A stretch of 64,000 bases of DNA from positions 434,001-498,000 of the forward strand of contig NZ_JAUSZX010000001.1 of the NCBI RefSeq assembly GCF_030818015.1, given 5' to 3'. The notes below the pieces were generated by a model that saw nothing but the letters and a program-made list of their open reading frames with translations, had not been told where the DNA came from and ran no database searches. Position 1 is the first letter of the stretch. Each line of letters starts with the position of its first letter. Shown here in pieces: positions 42,728 through 52,394 of the stretch. The stretch comes from Arthrobacter globiformis. GTDB taxonomy: Bacteria; Actinomycetota; Actinomycetes; Actinomycetales; Micrococcaceae. Made by a program: the position numbers and the translations under genes.

Positions 42728-44145
42728 CACTTGGCCGCCGGCTTGCTGCTGCTGTCGGTGCTGCCGGTGGCTTCCGGCCAGCGGGCGCCGTTCTCCCAGT
42801 AATGGCGGATTTCCTCGAGGTTCCGGCCCTTGGTTTCGGGGGCGAGGCGGTGGACGAAGACAAAGCCGGCGATGGCCAGCGCCCCGAACACTGCGAAGGT
42901 GCCGGCACCGCCGAGGCGCTGGAGCATGGTCAGGAAGAACGCCGCGACAATCACGTTGGCCACGAGGTCCGAGGTCAGCATGGCGCTGGCTCCGAGTGAG
43001 CGCAGCCGGGCAGGGAACGACTCGCCGGCGTAGACCCAGACCAGCGCGCCGAAGCCGAAGGTGAAGCCCACCGTGAAGAGCAGGACCCCCAGGAAGCCGA
43101 CCACGGTCAGGGCGCCGCCGAAGTCGCGGCCCACCATGAAGACGGCGACGAGGATGATGTTGGCGACAATCATCATGCCGATGCCGCCGAGCAGGATGGG
43201 ACGCCGTCCCACCCGGTCCACGAGGGACAGCGACACGAAGACAGCAACCAGGGCAGCGGCCTGGACCAGTGCGGGCAGCAGGAGCAGGGCGGCGTTGCCG
43301 GTGAAGCCCATCGCCTCGAAGATCCGCGGGCTGTAATAGACCACGGCGTTGATGCCGGTGATCTGGATGAAGAAACCGAGGCCGACGACGAACACCGTCG
43401 CCTTCAGATACGGCGAACGGAGCATCTCGCGCAGGCCGCCGCCGCGCTCTTCGCTGATGGCGCGGCGCATCTCCGCCAGTTCGGCGTCGACGTCGGCATC
43501 CGGCTCGATCGAGCTGAGCGTGCGGCGCGCGTCTTCAGTGCGTCCGCGCATCATGTACCAGCGGGCGGTGTCGGGGAGGCGGAGGGTGACGGCGAGGACC
43601 GCGAGGGCCGGAACGGCGGCGAGGCCCAGCATCAGCCGCCAGTTTTCGGTGCTGGACAGCACGTAGGCAGCCAGGTACCCGATGATGATGCCGATGACGG
43701 TGGCCACCTGGTACGCAACGAGCAGGGCGCCGCGCACCTTGGGCGGCGCTGACTCGGCCACGAAGACGGGCACCACCACCACGGAAATGCCGATGGTCAG
43801 ACCCAGGAGCAGGCGGGCCACGAGCAGCATGGGCACGTCAGCAGCGAGGGCGCTGAGCACCGCGAACGCGGCATACGCTCCGGCCACGCCCACCATGCAG
43901 GCCTTGCGGCCCAGTTTGTTGGCGAGCCAGCCGCCGAGGACGGCGCCCAGAACTTCACCAACGACGACGGCGGTGGTCACCAGCTCCTGCTGGCTGGTGG
44001 AGAGCTGGAACTCCTTGGTGATGAACAGCAGGGCGCCGGCGATATTCGACAGATCGTAGCCGTAGATTATGCCGATGGTGGCGGCGGTGCCGCCGACCAG
44101 AAGGCCGAGGCGGGGCGTCTGGCGCAGGTCTTGCAGGAACGACAT
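42727..44145 (-). CDS. MFS sugar porter
   Basis: 472 residues, 12 membrane segments. The ATG at 44145 (MSFLQDLRQTPRLG) has AAGGACC; an earlier in-frame ATG would run through the divergent operators. Sugar-porter signatures are GWLANKLGRKACM, RWYMMRGRTEDA, GINAVVYYSPRIFE, SLVDRVGRRP and PETKGRNLEEI. It is first in the operon and probably imports an unphosphorylated amino sugar by proton symport. Its promoter faces the GntR/UTRA gene across two DasR-like sites. Confidence 0.92.
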   Translation of the reverse strand: MSFLQDLRQTPRLGLLVGGTAATIGIIYGYDLSNIAGALLFITKEFQLSTSQQELVTTAVVVGEVLGAVLGGWLANKLGRKACMVGVAGAYAAFAVLSALAADVPMLLVARLLLGLTIGISVVVVPVFVAESAPPKVRGALLVAYQVATVIGIIIGYLAAYVLSSTENWRLMLGLAAVPALAVLAVTLRLPDTARWYMMRGRTEDARRTLSSIEPDADVDAELAEMRRAISEERGGGLREMLRSPYLKATVFVVGLGFFIQITGINAVVYYSPRIFEAMGFTGNAALLLLPALVQAAALVAVFVSLSLVDRVGRRPILLGGIGMMIVANIILVAVFMVGRDFGGALTVVGFLGVLLFTVGFTFGFGALVWVYAGESFPARLRSLGASAMLTSDLVANVIVAAFFLTMLQRLGGAGTFAVFGALAIAGFVFVHRLAPETKGRNLEEIRHYWENGARWPEATGSTDSSSKPAAK

Positions 44146-44201
44146 CTTTGGGTCCTTGGAAGTGGGGTGCGGGATTAGGGTCTGGAACTGATGCAAACGA
44201 G

Positions 44202-44243
44202 AATTGGTGTAAACCAATTTCCAATCATTTTGGCCTAGACCAA
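44202..44243. promoter_or_regulatory. Two DasR/NagR-like operators in the divergent nag promoter region
   Basis: Site 1 is AATTGGT-GTAA-ACCAATT (44202-44219), a perfect inverted repeat. Site 2 is TTGGCCTAGACCAA (44230-44243), differing by one base from a perfect TTGGTCTAGACCAA form of the known dre consensus. They lie between the porter (-) and the regulator (+), so one regulator can control both genes. Confidence 0.8.
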
Positions 44244-44272
44244 TTTTCGTGTCAATAGGTACCATCAGATTC

Positions 44273-44989
44273 ATGGAAACCTCCGCGGCCGCTGCCCTGC
44301 CCAAGTACTACGTACTTAAGGAGCAGATCCTCGCACTCATCGAGGACGCGGCGCCCGGAACCCTGATCCCCACCGAGCGCGCACTCGCGGAGCAGTACGG
44401 AACCTCCCGCACCACTGTCCGCCAGGCCATTGGCGAACTGGTGGCCGAGGGCCGCCTGGACCGGACGCAGGGGAGGGGAACCTTTGTGGCGCCCCCGAAG
44501 GTGACGCACGTCCGCCAGCTCACCTCCTTTACCGACGACGCCGCGAGCCAGGGCCTCACGGCCGCGGCGCGGATCGTTGACGTGAGCGAGCTGCCGGCCG
44601 ACCCGGCCACGGCACGGCGCCTGGCGGTGGAACCGGGAACGGATATCCACCGGGTGGAACGGATCAGGCTGGTGGACGGCGAGCCGCTCGCACACGAGAT
44701 TGCATTCCTTGCCGGTCCGCTCCCGGACCTGGCGCGGACCGTGGCCGAGCGCGGCTCCTTGTACGCTGCCCTGCGCGAGGACTACGGAATCCGGATCGCC
44801 GAGGTGGAGGACACCGTGGAGACAAAGCTGGCCGGACCGGCCGAGGTGCAGCTCCTCGACGTCGAGATGGGGGCTCCCATGCTCCTGGTCCACCGCCTCG
44901 GCTTCACCCCCGACGGGCGGCCTGTGGAGTGGACCGAGTCGGTGTTCCGAGGGGACCGGTTCCGTTTCGTGGCGCGGATGCACGTCTAA
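44273..44989 (+). CDS. GntR-family regulator with UTRA domain, NagR/DasR-like
   Basis: 238 residues. The start ATG 44273 (METSAAAALPKYYVLKEQ) is followed by the wHTH (TERALAEQYGTSRTTVRQAI). An N-terminal GTFVAPPK linker leads to the UTRA effector domain (VERIRLVDGEPLAHEIAFL and the ending SVFRGDRFRFVARM). NagR and DasR bind GlcNAc-6-P or GlcN-6-P and release dre-like sites. Two such sites are directly upstream, so it very likely represses the nag operon and itself. No good ribosome site is seen and the leader must be short. Confidence 0.92.
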   Translation: METSAAAALPKYYVLKEQILALIEDAAPGTLIPTERALAEQYGTSRTTVRQAIGELVAEGRLDRTQGRGTFVAPPKVTHVRQLTSFTDDAASQGLTAAARIVDVSELPADPATARRLAVEPGTDIHRVERIRLVDGEPLAHEIAFLAGPLPDLARTVAERGSLYAALREDYGIRIAEVEDTVETKLAGPAEVQLLDVEMGAPMLLVHRLGFTPDGRPVEWTESVFRGDRFRFVARMHV

Positions 44990-45192
44990 GGAGGCATTTA
45001 GTCCTTGGGGCGGCACACGGCACGGTGCGGGCGGCCCGCGTCCGTTTGTTACGCCCAACTGCGGAAGGTGAAGCACTGTTGCGTTGCACGACGGCGGGTG
45101 TCGCCGGGCATTGTGAAGCAAGTTACCGGGTGGTTGTGTAAGTCCATAATCACGACGGGGCGGCTTTACGCCCTCCCTGAATCGAGGGGGAC

Positions 45193-45648
45193 ATGATCAC
45201 AGCTTTGGTGCACAGAATCCGGACGCAGTGCAGCGCGGAACTGAACACGTTCCGCAGCCAGGTGCACGCACTCGCGCGGCAGGACATCGGTTCCGGAGGC
45301 CTGGATGCGGCGGCCACCACCATGGCCCGCCGGCCGTGCCTTGCCACCCCGGGAGTTTCCGTGGACATCGTCGGCTTCACCTGCCCCCGTTCCTCCGATG
45401 GCGCGCCCTCGGTGCGCGTTGCCGTGTCCATGAGCCTGCAGCCCGGCCGGATGGCTTCCGCCGTCCACTGGGAGGAGGCCCATGCCTGGGCCGGAGCCGT
45501 GGCCAGCGGTGAATGGGTGGCTGCGGAATACGTCGGAAGCCAGGAAAGCCCGGGCGGCATGGTCTTTCACTACGCCCTGAAAAACGCGGAGGACCCGTAC
45601 GTCGTGCCTGAGTGTTCGGCCGTGCCGGAGTATTCGGCGCTGCTGTAA
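45193..45648 (+). CDS. Hypothetical protein, 151 residues
   Basis: ATG 45193 has a strong GAGGGGG site. Soluble alpha/beta protein with no signal or membrane segment; no domain recognised. The middle contains VSVDIVGFTCPR and RVAVSMSLQPG, and the end VFHYALKNAEDPYVVPE. It stands alone between the GntR/UTRA gene and a bidirectional terminator. The gap before it (44990-45192) shows nothing recognisable. Confidence 0.6.
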   Translation: MITALVHRIRTQCSAELNTFRSQVHALARQDIGSGGLDAAATTMARRPCLATPGVSVDIVGFTCPRSSDGAPSVRVAVSMSLQPGRMASAVHWEEAHAWAGAVASGEWVAAEYVGSQESPGGMVFHYALKNAEDPYVVPECSAVPEYSALL

Positions 45649-45662
45649 AACCGAGTCAACCA

Positions 45663-45700
45663 AAAAGGATCCGGCGGGAATGCTCCCGCCGGATCCTTTT
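45663..45700. terminator. Bidirectional intrinsic terminator
   Basis: Perfect 17-bp stem (45663-45679 with 45684-45700) around loop ATGC. The outer four pairs are A/T, so both strands read a GC stem ending in TTTT. It separates the convergent genes at 45193 (+) and 45715 (-). Confidence 0.93.
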
Positions 45701-45714
45701 GTCTGTCTTCCGGG

Positions 45715-46878
45715 TTATTCCTTGCCCAGTCCTGCGGCAGAGGTCTTTCCACCGGTGACTTCGTTCAGCTTGGCCAGGTCGAAGATGCCGTTGATGTCGG
45801 CCTGCTTCGTGGTGCCGGCATCCACGCCGTCCTGTAGCAGCTTCTTGAACGCCCCTGCCAGCGGGTCCACCGTGAACACGATGTTCTTCAGCGAGCGGTC
45901 AATAACGTCCTGCGGGAGTGCCTTGCCGGCGGCCTCCTTCAGGGCGGCGTTCACTTCCGTGGCCTTCTCGGCGGCCGGGGCGTCGTTGAGCCACTTCACG
46001 GCCTCGACGTGGCCCTTGAGCAGCGCCTCGACAGTCTGCGGGTGCTCCGCAGCGAACTTCTTGTTCACGATCAGGATGGTGGTGGGGAACTCGCCCGGCT
46101 TGCCCGTCAGCGACCCGTCCCACAGGTCCTTCTCATCCACCAGGACCTTCGCGCCGGCCTGGAGCACCAGACGGGAGGCCCACGGCTCAGGCAACCACGC
46201 GCCGTCGAGCTTACCGTCCTGGAACAGCTTCAGGGTCTGGGCGTTCTCGGTGGGGTTGATCGCAACGTCCCCGCCGCCGTCGGTGTTGGTCTTGTAGCCC
46301 TGCTTACCCAGCCAGGCGCGCAGCGCCACGTCCTGGGTGCCACCCAGCTGCGGGGAGGCCAGGGTCTTGCCCTTCAGATCAGCCGCGGTCTTGATCTCGG
46401 GCTTGACCACCAGCTGCGCGCCGCCGGATGCCGCCCCGGCGATGATGCTGATGGACTCGCCCTTGCTCTTGACGAACGAGTTGATGGCCGGGTTAGGGCC
46501 GATGTACGTGGCATCGATCGCGCCGGCATTCAACGCCTCGATCGCGGCCGGGCCCGCGTTGAACACCTGGGTGCTCAGCTTGGTGCCGCCCAGCTCCTTC
46601 GCGATGAAGCCCTTCTGGACTCCGACCAGCGCGGTGGCGTGGGTGATGTTCCCGAAGTAACCCAGCTTCAGCTCGGCCGCGGGGCTGGTGACTGCGGCCG
46701 CGTTGGCGGAATCCGGGGCGGCGTTGTTGGCGGCCGTGGTGGCGACGGCCACGCCTGCGCCCAGGACTGCAAGGATGCCGGCGGCGATGCCGATCTTGAG
46801 CCCGCTGGGGCGTTTCCGGCCGCTGGGCTGGCCCGCGGCGATCCGGGTGGAGCCCTGGTTCTCGGGTGAAGAAGACAT
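45715..46878 (-). CDS. SsuA-like (sulfonate/nitrate type) binding protein, orphan
   Basis: 387 residues. AAAAGGAAAACATC precedes the ATG. The fold is of the aliphatic sulfonate/taurine binding type: ELKLGYFGNITHATALVGVQ, GAIDATYIGPNPAINSF, LASPQLGGTQDVALRAWL, LDGAWLPEPWASRLV. Unlike most actinobacterial binding proteins it has no lipobox Cys. It has a basic N-terminus (SGRKRPSGLK) and one hydrophobic segment (IGIAAGILAVLGAGVAVA), so it may be membrane-anchored or secreted. No SsuB/SsuC genes are near; in an ordinary operon they would be directly downstream, where the terminator lies instead. Nothing clear is seen in the upstream gap 46879-47057. Confidence 0.85.
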   Translation of the reverse strand: MSSSPENQGSTRIAAGQPSGRKRPSGLKIGIAAGILAVLGAGVAVATTAANNAAPDSANAAAVTSPAAELKLGYFGNITHATALVGVQKGFIAKELGGTKLSTQVFNAGPAAIEALNAGAIDATYIGPNPAINSFVKSKGESISIIAGAASGGAQLVVKPEIKTAADLKGKTLASPQLGGTQDVALRAWLGKQGYKTNTDGGGDVAINPTENAQTLKLFQDGKLDGAWLPEPWASRLVLQAGAKVLVDEKDLWDGSLTGKPGEFPTTILIVNKKFAAEHPQTVEALLKGHVEAVKWLNDAPAAEKATEVNAALKEAAGKALPQDVIDRSLKNIVFTVDPLAGAFKKLLQDGVDAGTTKQADINGIFDLAKLNEVTGGKTSAAGLGKE

Positions 46879-47057
46879 GATGTTTTCCTTTTGGACGATG
46901 GAGCGGAGGGGATGGCGCTGAGCGTTGGATTGAGATTACGGAGGCCCCTCCGGCGGCCACAACGGCAGCTGACGCAGGCGTTCACCCGGCGTCGCAATCG
47001 TTCATCCTGGCGGTCTTATACCTTCATCGGGAGTCGCGGAACGTCAAGAATCGCGGG

Positions 47058-47672
47058 TCAGAGACCGTCCGGGGCGGCTTTCAGGGTTTCCAGCACGGCG
47101 GGCAAAAGATGCTGCTGCCGGCCCCAAACCGGGTCGAGCAGCTCGACGTACCAGGAGTCGGCCAGCAGGAGGGCAAGGGTTTCGTTGCTTTCGCGTGCCC
47201 AGTCCTGGATTTGGTCGGACTCGACCGGATTTTCGCTGCTTCCCAAAACAGTGACCACTTCGCCGTCGTGCAGCGTGACCGGAACGGAGGCCTGGCTGAC
47301 CTCGCCCGGGGCATGGGCGATGGCAATGAGTTCCGTCTCGGCCGACAGCCGCAGCAGGCGGGCGGCGGCCTCGGCGGAGCAGAAGCCGGTGACATACTCG
47401 CGCTGGGCATGCCCGGCGTCGGGACCGAAACCCGGCTGGGATTCCTTCGTGAACAGTCCGCTGCGGTTGAGCTCGGCCAGCTGGCCGGCGATGGGCAGGG
47501 TCTCGTCATCGAAGCGCGGGGCGAGGGTTCCGGGCTGGTACTCGCTGGTGCCTTCAAGCCACCGCGCGGTCAGCTCCCCGGCCGCGGGGAGGGAGGCTGC
47601 CTGGCGCCACACTTCACGGTCTGCCAGGAGCCTGCCGTAGCCGTCACGTTCGGTGGTGAATTGATCGCTCAT
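47058..47672 (-). CDS. DUF6919-like hypothetical protein
   Basis: 204 residues. The segment EVWRQAASLPAAGELTARWL, followed by QLAELNRSGLFTKESQPGFG and QREYVTGFCSAEAA, matches the WR.A...L..W..G, NR.G..T..SQPG, QR..V.GF pattern of the DUF6919 family common in actinobacteria. Soluble, no signal. The function is unknown. It is monocistronic; the 5' region toward 47848 is short and shared with the divergent binding-protein gene. Confidence 0.65.
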   Translation of the reverse strand: MSDQFTTERDGYGRLLADREVWRQAASLPAAGELTARWLEGTSEYQPGTLAPRFDDETLPIAGQLAELNRSGLFTKESQPGFGPDAGHAQREYVTGFCSAEAAARLLRLSAETELIAIAHAPGEVSQASVPVTLHDGEVVTVLGSSENPVESDQIQDWARESNETLALLLADSWYVELLDPVWGRQQHLLPAVLETLKAAPDGL

Positions 47673-47847
47673 ACTCGATGCTAGGCGTGGTTTCGGGATG
47701 ACCGACAGGCTGAATGACGCCTTCGAACGCAGTGTGAATCGCGGTTACGCCGTGTATCTTCCGGTTTCTCCGCGCTTTGACCCCCCTTTTGGGTTACCGG
47801 ATAGTTGCTGCCACAACCTTCGCGTTCACTATTTCCAGGGGGCAACC

Positions 47848-48852
47848 ATGGTCCGTCAGTCTCTCAAATCCCGCACGGGCACAATCAAGCCGGGGGTGGG
47901 CCTGGCCCTCACCGCCACCAGCCTGCTGGCGCTGTCCGCCTGCTCCGATCCCGGGGCTGCGGCTTCGGCGAACGCGGCTGCCACAACCACTGTCACGTCG
48001 GCAGCCAAGACCTTCAACCTCACGCCCGAGCAGGACCGCTTTCCCGTCACCGTGGACAAGGCTGCTGCGGCCCTGGTTCCGGAAGCCATCAAGAAGGACG
48101 GAACGCTGACCGTGGCCGTCAGCCCCTTCGCACCGCCGCTGGCGGTTTACGCCACGGACAACAAGACGCCGGTGGGCAACGAAGTGGACATCGCCGTCGC
48201 GCTGGCCCAGACGCTGGGACTGGAAGCCGAGATCGTTCCGACCGCCTGGGCGGACTGGCCCCTCGGCGTCGAATCGGGCAAGTACGAGGCCGTTCTCTCC
48301 AACGTCACCGTGACTGAGGAGCGCAAGCTCAAGTTCGACTTCGCCAGCTACCGGGACGACAAGCTCGGCTTCTATGCCAAGAGCGACAGCGGCCTCACCA
48401 AGGTCGAATCCGCCGCGGACGTCGCCGGCAAGCGCGTCATTGTCGGCTCGGGCACTAACCAGGAGTCCATCCTGCTGCGCTGGGACGAGGAGAACAAGGC
48501 CAAGGGGCTGAAGCCGGTCGAGTTCCAGTACTACGACGACGACTCCGCCTCGAACCTGGCCCTGCAGTCCGGCCGCGCGGACCTGACGTTCGGGCCGAAC
48601 GCCACGGCCGCCTACAAGGCCGCGACCGACGAGAAGACCAAGCTGGTGGGCCTGGTGGACGGAGGCTGGCCCCTCAAGGCGAGCATCGCCGCCACCACCA
48701 GGAAGGGCAACGGGTTCGCCGCCGCTGCACAGGCAGGCCTGAACCACCTGATCGAGGACGGCACCTACGGCAAGATCCTGGACCGCTGGGGCCTGTCATC
48801 GGAAGCCGTGGCCAAATCGGAACTGAACCCGACGGGCCTGCCCAAGAGCTAG
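47848..48852 (+). CDS. Family 3 amino-acid-binding lipoprotein, orphan
   Basis: 334 residues from ATG 47848 (AGGGGGC site). An earlier in-frame ATG at 47698 has no site and precedes the true signal. Lipobox LSAC. Family 3 core: LTVAVSPFAPPLAVYATDNK, VDIAVALAQTLGLEAEIVP, KYEAVLSNVTVTEERK, then VIVGSGTNQESILLRW. No permease or ATPase gene adjoins it. It either serves a distant importer or acts as a sensor-type binding protein. Ligand unknown, probably a polar amino acid. Confidence 0.87.
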   Translation: MVRQSLKSRTGTIKPGVGLALTATSLLALSACSDPGAAASANAAATTTVTSAAKTFNLTPEQDRFPVTVDKAAAALVPEAIKKDGTLTVAVSPFAPPLAVYATDNKTPVGNEVDIAVALAQTLGLEAEIVPTAWADWPLGVESGKYEAVLSNVTVTEERKLKFDFASYRDDKLGFYAKSDSGLTKVESAADVAGKRVIVGSGTNQESILLRWDEENKAKGLKPVEFQYYDDDSASNLALQSGRADLTFGPNATAAYKAATDEKTKLVGLVDGGWPLKASIAATTRKGNGFAAAAQAGLNHLIEDGTYGKILDRWGLSSEAVAKSELNPTGLPKS

Positions 48853-48884
48853 GTTGCCGGAACCACCCTGGCGAGCAGCTACTC

Positions 48885-49457
48885 CTACGGCAGCCGTCCG
48901 GGCCGCAGCACGCTCGGAATGCCCGCCTGATCAGGCTCCAGCGAGACCGGGCTGACCAGCACCGCAGGCCCGCGGTGCAGCACACCGTCGGAAAGTGCCC
49001 GGCAGCGCATGCCCCCGCGCCCGCGCATGGCGGCGTGCGCGCCGGGCGCGAGCATGCGGTCCATCCACGCGCAGGGATGGGCAGGCCGCCCGCCTTTGAA
49101 CCGCACCACCCCGCCCTGGGATTCCAGCACGAACTCCTGGCCGAGGAGCGGGGCCAGATGCGCACCCCTGAGGATCACGTTGCGCCGGGTCAGCAGCGGG
49201 TCGAACGGGCCAGCGTCCAGTTCCGCGGCCATGGCTTCGAGGGCTTCGACAGCGAACAGGGTGACCGCCGCGTCCATGTGGGCAGCCTTGCCGAAGAACC
49301 GGTCACCGACGATGCCTTTACCGGCCACGATCTCCACCCGGCTGGCATCGGCCGTCGGCACATCAGCGGCGCCGTCACGCGCGCGGCCGAAGTAGGCGTG
49401 CGCCGGCGAGACGAGCAGATGCAGGACGTCCACGTTGTACCGGTAGGTTGCCGTCAT
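48885..49457 (-). CDS. MOSC-domain protein
   Basis: 190 residues of the molybdenum-cofactor sulfurase C-terminal (MOSC) fold. Visible family residues are VEIVAGKGIVGDRFFGKAA near the start, LTRRNVILRG in the middle and the conserved Cys in HPCAWMD. Such small MOSC proteins handle sulfur or Moco-linked ligands; substrate not deducible. It lies 32 bp after lipA on the same strand, so it may be the tail of the gcv-lipA transcript. Confidence 0.85.
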   Translation of the reverse strand: MTATYRYNVDVLHLLVSPAHAYFGRARDGAADVPTADASRVEIVAGKGIVGDRFFGKAAHMDAAVTLFAVEALEAMAAELDAGPFDPLLTRRNVILRGAHLAPLLGQEFVLESQGGVVRFKGGRPAHPCAWMDRMLAPGAHAAMRGRGGMRCRALSDGVLHRGPAVLVSPVSLEPDQAGIPSVLRPGRLP

Positions 49458-49489
49458 GCAATTACGCTATACCCCGCTCAGGACAGAGG

Positions 49490-50497
49490 TCAGGCCGGCC
49501 TCGCGAGCAGGGAGCTGGCTTCCTGGCGGGTGGATCCGGAGGACTCGATGTGGGCGAGTTCGGCGGGGATTTCCCAGCCCTTTTTGCGCATGGCGGTGGC
49601 CCAGAGCCGGCCGGCGCGGTAGGAGGAGCGGACCAGGGGTCCGGACATGACGCCGAGGAAGCCGATCTCCTCGGCTTCGTGCTGCAGGTCCACGAATTCC
49701 TGCGGCTTGACCCAGCGGTCCACGGGGAGGTGGCGTTCGGAGGGGCGCAGGTACTGGGTGATGGTGATCAGGTCGCAGCCTGCCTGGTGGAGGTCGCGGA
49801 GGGCTTCGGAGATTTCTTCGCGGGTTTCGCCCATGCCCAGGATCAGGTTGGACTTCGTGACCATGCCCAGGTTCCGGCCCTGGGTGATGACGTCCAGGGA
49901 GCGTTCGTAGCGGAACGCGGGCCGGATCCGCTTGAAGATCCTTGGCACGGTTTCGACGTTGTGCGCGAACACCTCGGGTTTGGAGTCGCAGATCGCGGCG
50001 ATGTGCCCGGGTTTGCCGGAGAAGTCCGGGATCAGGAGTTCGACGCCGGTGCCGGGGTTGAGTTCGTGGATTTTGCGGACCGTTTCGGCGTAGAGCCAGA
50101 CGCCTTCGTCTTCGAGGTCGTCACGGGCGACGCCGGTGACGGTGGCGTAGCGCAGGGCCATTGCCTGCACGGAGCGGGCCACCTTCGTGGGTTCGAACCT
50201 GTCCACGGGGGAGGGTTTGCCGGTGTCGATCTGGCAGAAGTCGCAGCGGCGTGTGCATTCGGAGCCGCCGATCAGGAAGGTGGCTTCCTTGTCTTCCCAG
50301 CACTCGAAGATGTTGGGGCAGCCGGCCTCTTCGCAGACGGTGTGCAGGCCTTCCTTCTTGACCAGGTTCTTCAGGCCGACGAATTCCGGGCCCATCTGGA
50401 CCTTGGCCTTGATCCAGTCCGGTTTGCGTTCCACCGGGGTGGCCGCATTGCGCTGCTCGATCCGCAGCATTTTCCGGCCTTCTGGTGCCAGTGTCAT
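49490..50497 (-). CDS. lipA: Lipoyl synthase
   Basis: 335-residue radical-SAM enzyme inserting two sulfurs into octanoyl groups of GcvH and 2-oxoacid dehydrogenase E2 proteins. The auxiliary cluster motif [13 protein letters not shown] and radical SAM motif [11 protein letters not shown] are intact, as is RSSYRAG near the C-terminus. Its place after gcvPTH and sdaA fits supply of lipoyl-GcvH when glycine is abundant. Confidence 0.97.
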   Translation of the reverse strand: MTLAPEGRKMLRIEQRNAATPVERKPDWIKAKVQMGPEFVGLKNLVKKEGLHTVCEEAGCPNIFECWEDKEATFLIGGSECTRRCDFCQIDTGKPSPVDRFEPTKVARSVQAMALRYATVTGVARDDLEDEGVWLYAETVRKIHELNPGTGVELLIPDFSGKPGHIAAICDSKPEVFAHNVETVPRIFKRIRPAFRYERSLDVITQGRNLGMVTKSNLILGMGETREEISEALRDLHQAGCDLITITQYLRPSERHLPVDRWVKPQEFVDLQHEAEEIGFLGVMSGPLVRSSYRAGRLWATAMRKKGWEIPAELAHIESSGSTRQEASSLLARPA

Positions 50498-50519
50498 TGT
50501 TCTCTTCCTTAGTGCTAAA

Positions 50520-51917
50520 TCAGCAGGCCACGACGTTGACGGCGAGGCCGCCCATGGCCGTTTCCTTGTATTTGGAGCTCATGTCCTTGCCGGTCTCCCG
50601 CATGGTCACGATGACCTCGTCCAGCGAGACCCGGTGCGAGCCGTCACCCCAAAGGGCCATCTTGGCCGCGTTGATGGCCTTCGCGGCGGCGATCGCATTG
50701 CGTTCGATGCAGGGCACCTGCACCAGCCCGCCGATCGGGTCGCAGGTCAGGCCCAGGTTGTGCTCCATGGCGATTTCCGCGGCGTTCTCCACCTGCGCGG
50801 GTGTGCCGCCCATGACCTCGGCAAGCCCGGCGGCGGCCATCGACGACGCCGATCCCACCTCGCCCTGGCAGCCCACCTCCGCGCCGGAAATGGACGCCTG
50901 CTCCTTGTACAGCACCCCGACGGCGCCCGCGGCGAGCAGGAAACGGACCACCACGTCGTCGCGGTCTTCCTGGCTGGCCTTATCCATCCCGGGAGCAAAA
51001 TACAGCGCGTAATAGAGGACCGCCGGGATGATGCCGGCGGCGCCGTTGGTGGGGGCGGTGACCACGCGCCCGCCGGAGGCGTTTTCCTCATTGACGGCCA
51101 AGGCGATGAGGTTGACCCATTCCTGCCAGTACTTGGGGTCCCGGTCCTTGTCCTCCTTCAGGAGGCGTTCGTGCCAGTCGGGAGCACGACGGCGGACCTT
51201 CAGTCCGCCGGGCAGCAGCCCCTCCCGCTTCAGGCTCACCTCCACGCAGCTTTCCATCACCGAGTAGATGTGGAGCAGGCCTTCGCGGATGTCCTCCTCG
51301 GACCGGGAAGCGCGTTCGTTGACCAGCATGATGTCGGAGATGGACAGGCCCTGGGCGCGGCAGTGCTCCAGCAGTTCCGCGGCGGTGCGGAACGGCAGCG
51401 GCAGTTCCTTCTTCGATTCCTCCAGCTCCTGCTGGGCCGCGTCCTCCTCGCCTTCGCGGACAATGAAACCGCCGCCCACGGAGAAGAACGTCGCCTTCCG
51501 GAGCTCGGAGCAGGCGGCATCAAACACCGTGAACGTCATGCCGTTGGTGTGCCGGGGCAGCACGGTCAGCGGCCGCAGCACCATGTCCGCCACGCCATAG
51601 GGCAGCGGAACCGATCCGGCCAGCTGCAGCGTCCCGGTCTCCGCGATCGACGCCAGCCGTGCTTCAACCTCATCGGGCAGGATCAGCTCGGGGTGGTAAC
51701 CCTCCAGGCCAAGCAGGATCGCCGTCATGGTTCCGTGCCCGTGCCCCGTCGCCGCGAGCGAGCCGTACAGGTCCACCCGCAGCGACGCCACCTGCTCCAG
51801 CACGCCGGAGGACGTCAGTTCCTCGGCAAACACCGCCGCAGCCCGCATGGGTCCGACGGTGTGCGAGGACGAAGGGCCAATCCCAATGGAAAACAGGTCA
51901 AAGACGCCAACAGCCAT
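50520..51917 (-). CDS. sdaA: L-serine ammonia-lyase (single chain)
   Basis: 465 residues; Fe-S enzyme deaminating L-serine to pyruvate. The N-terminal [11 protein letters not shown], the [13 protein letters not shown] segment and the C-terminal [18 protein letters not shown] are standard for SdaA, and the Cys residues for the [4Fe-4S] cluster are in the latter. It is co-transcribed with the glycine cleavage genes, so glycine is turned via serine (GlyA elsewhere) to pyruvate. Confidence 0.96.
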   Translation of the reverse strand: MAVGVFDLFSIGIGPSSSHTVGPMRAAAVFAEELTSSGVLEQVASLRVDLYGSLAATGHGHGTMTAILLGLEGYHPELILPDEVEARLASIAETGTLQLAGSVPLPYGVADMVLRPLTVLPRHTNGMTFTVFDAACSELRKATFFSVGGGFIVREGEEDAAQQELEESKKELPLPFRTAAELLEHCRAQGLSISDIMLVNERASRSEEDIREGLLHIYSVMESCVEVSLKREGLLPGGLKVRRRAPDWHERLLKEDKDRDPKYWQEWVNLIALAVNEENASGGRVVTAPTNGAAGIIPAVLYYALYFAPGMDKASQEDRDDVVVRFLLAAGAVGVLYKEQASISGAEVGCQGEVGSASSMAAAGLAEVMGGTPAQVENAAEIAMEHNLGLTCDPIGGLVQVPCIERNAIAAAKAINAAKMALWGDGSHRVSLDEVIVTMRETGKDMSSKYKETAMGGLAVNVVAC

Positions 51918-51981
51918 GGTCGGTTCCTAACTGGATAGTTGTGGTCGGTTCGGGCTGGGGAGGTGGACTTGCTGGGGGGAA

Positions 51982-52365
51982 CTACAGTTCGCCGCCGTTT
52001 GCTGCTGCGTATTCTTCCGCCGACATCAGCGGACCCTCGTCGGTGACGGCCACCTTGAACAGCCAGCCGGCGCCGTAGGGGTCGCTGTTGATCAGTGCCG
52101 GATCGGCGACGACGCCGTCATTGATCTCGGTCACTTCACCGGTGACCGGTGCGTACAGGTCGGAGACGGACTTGGTGGATTCCACCTCGCCGCAGGTTTC
52201 GCCTGCCGTGACAGTGGAGCCGACCTCGGGCAGGTCCACATACACGATGTCGCCCAGGGCGTCGGCAGCGACAGCGGAAATCCCGATCCCCACCGGCCCG
52301 GCGCCGTCAGCAGCAACCCATTCGTGCTCGGCGGAGTACTTCAGTTCAGAAACAACCTTGCTCAT
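51982..52365 (-). CDS. gcvH: Glycine cleavage system H protein
   Basis: 127 residues, full length. The lipoyl attachment site is in [17 protein letters not shown] (Lys in STKSV). Starts 29 bp after gcvT. Shuttles the aminomethyl group between GcvP and GcvT. Confidence 0.97.
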   Translation of the reverse strand: MSKVVSELKYSAEHEWVAADGAGPVGIGISAVAADALGDIVYVDLPEVGSTVTAGETCGEVESTKSVSDLYAPVTGEVTEINDGVVADPALINSDPYGAGWLFKVAVTDEGPLMSAEEYAAANGGEL

Positions 52366-52394
52366 GCGATTTTCCTTTGAGGTTTAGGGGCTGG

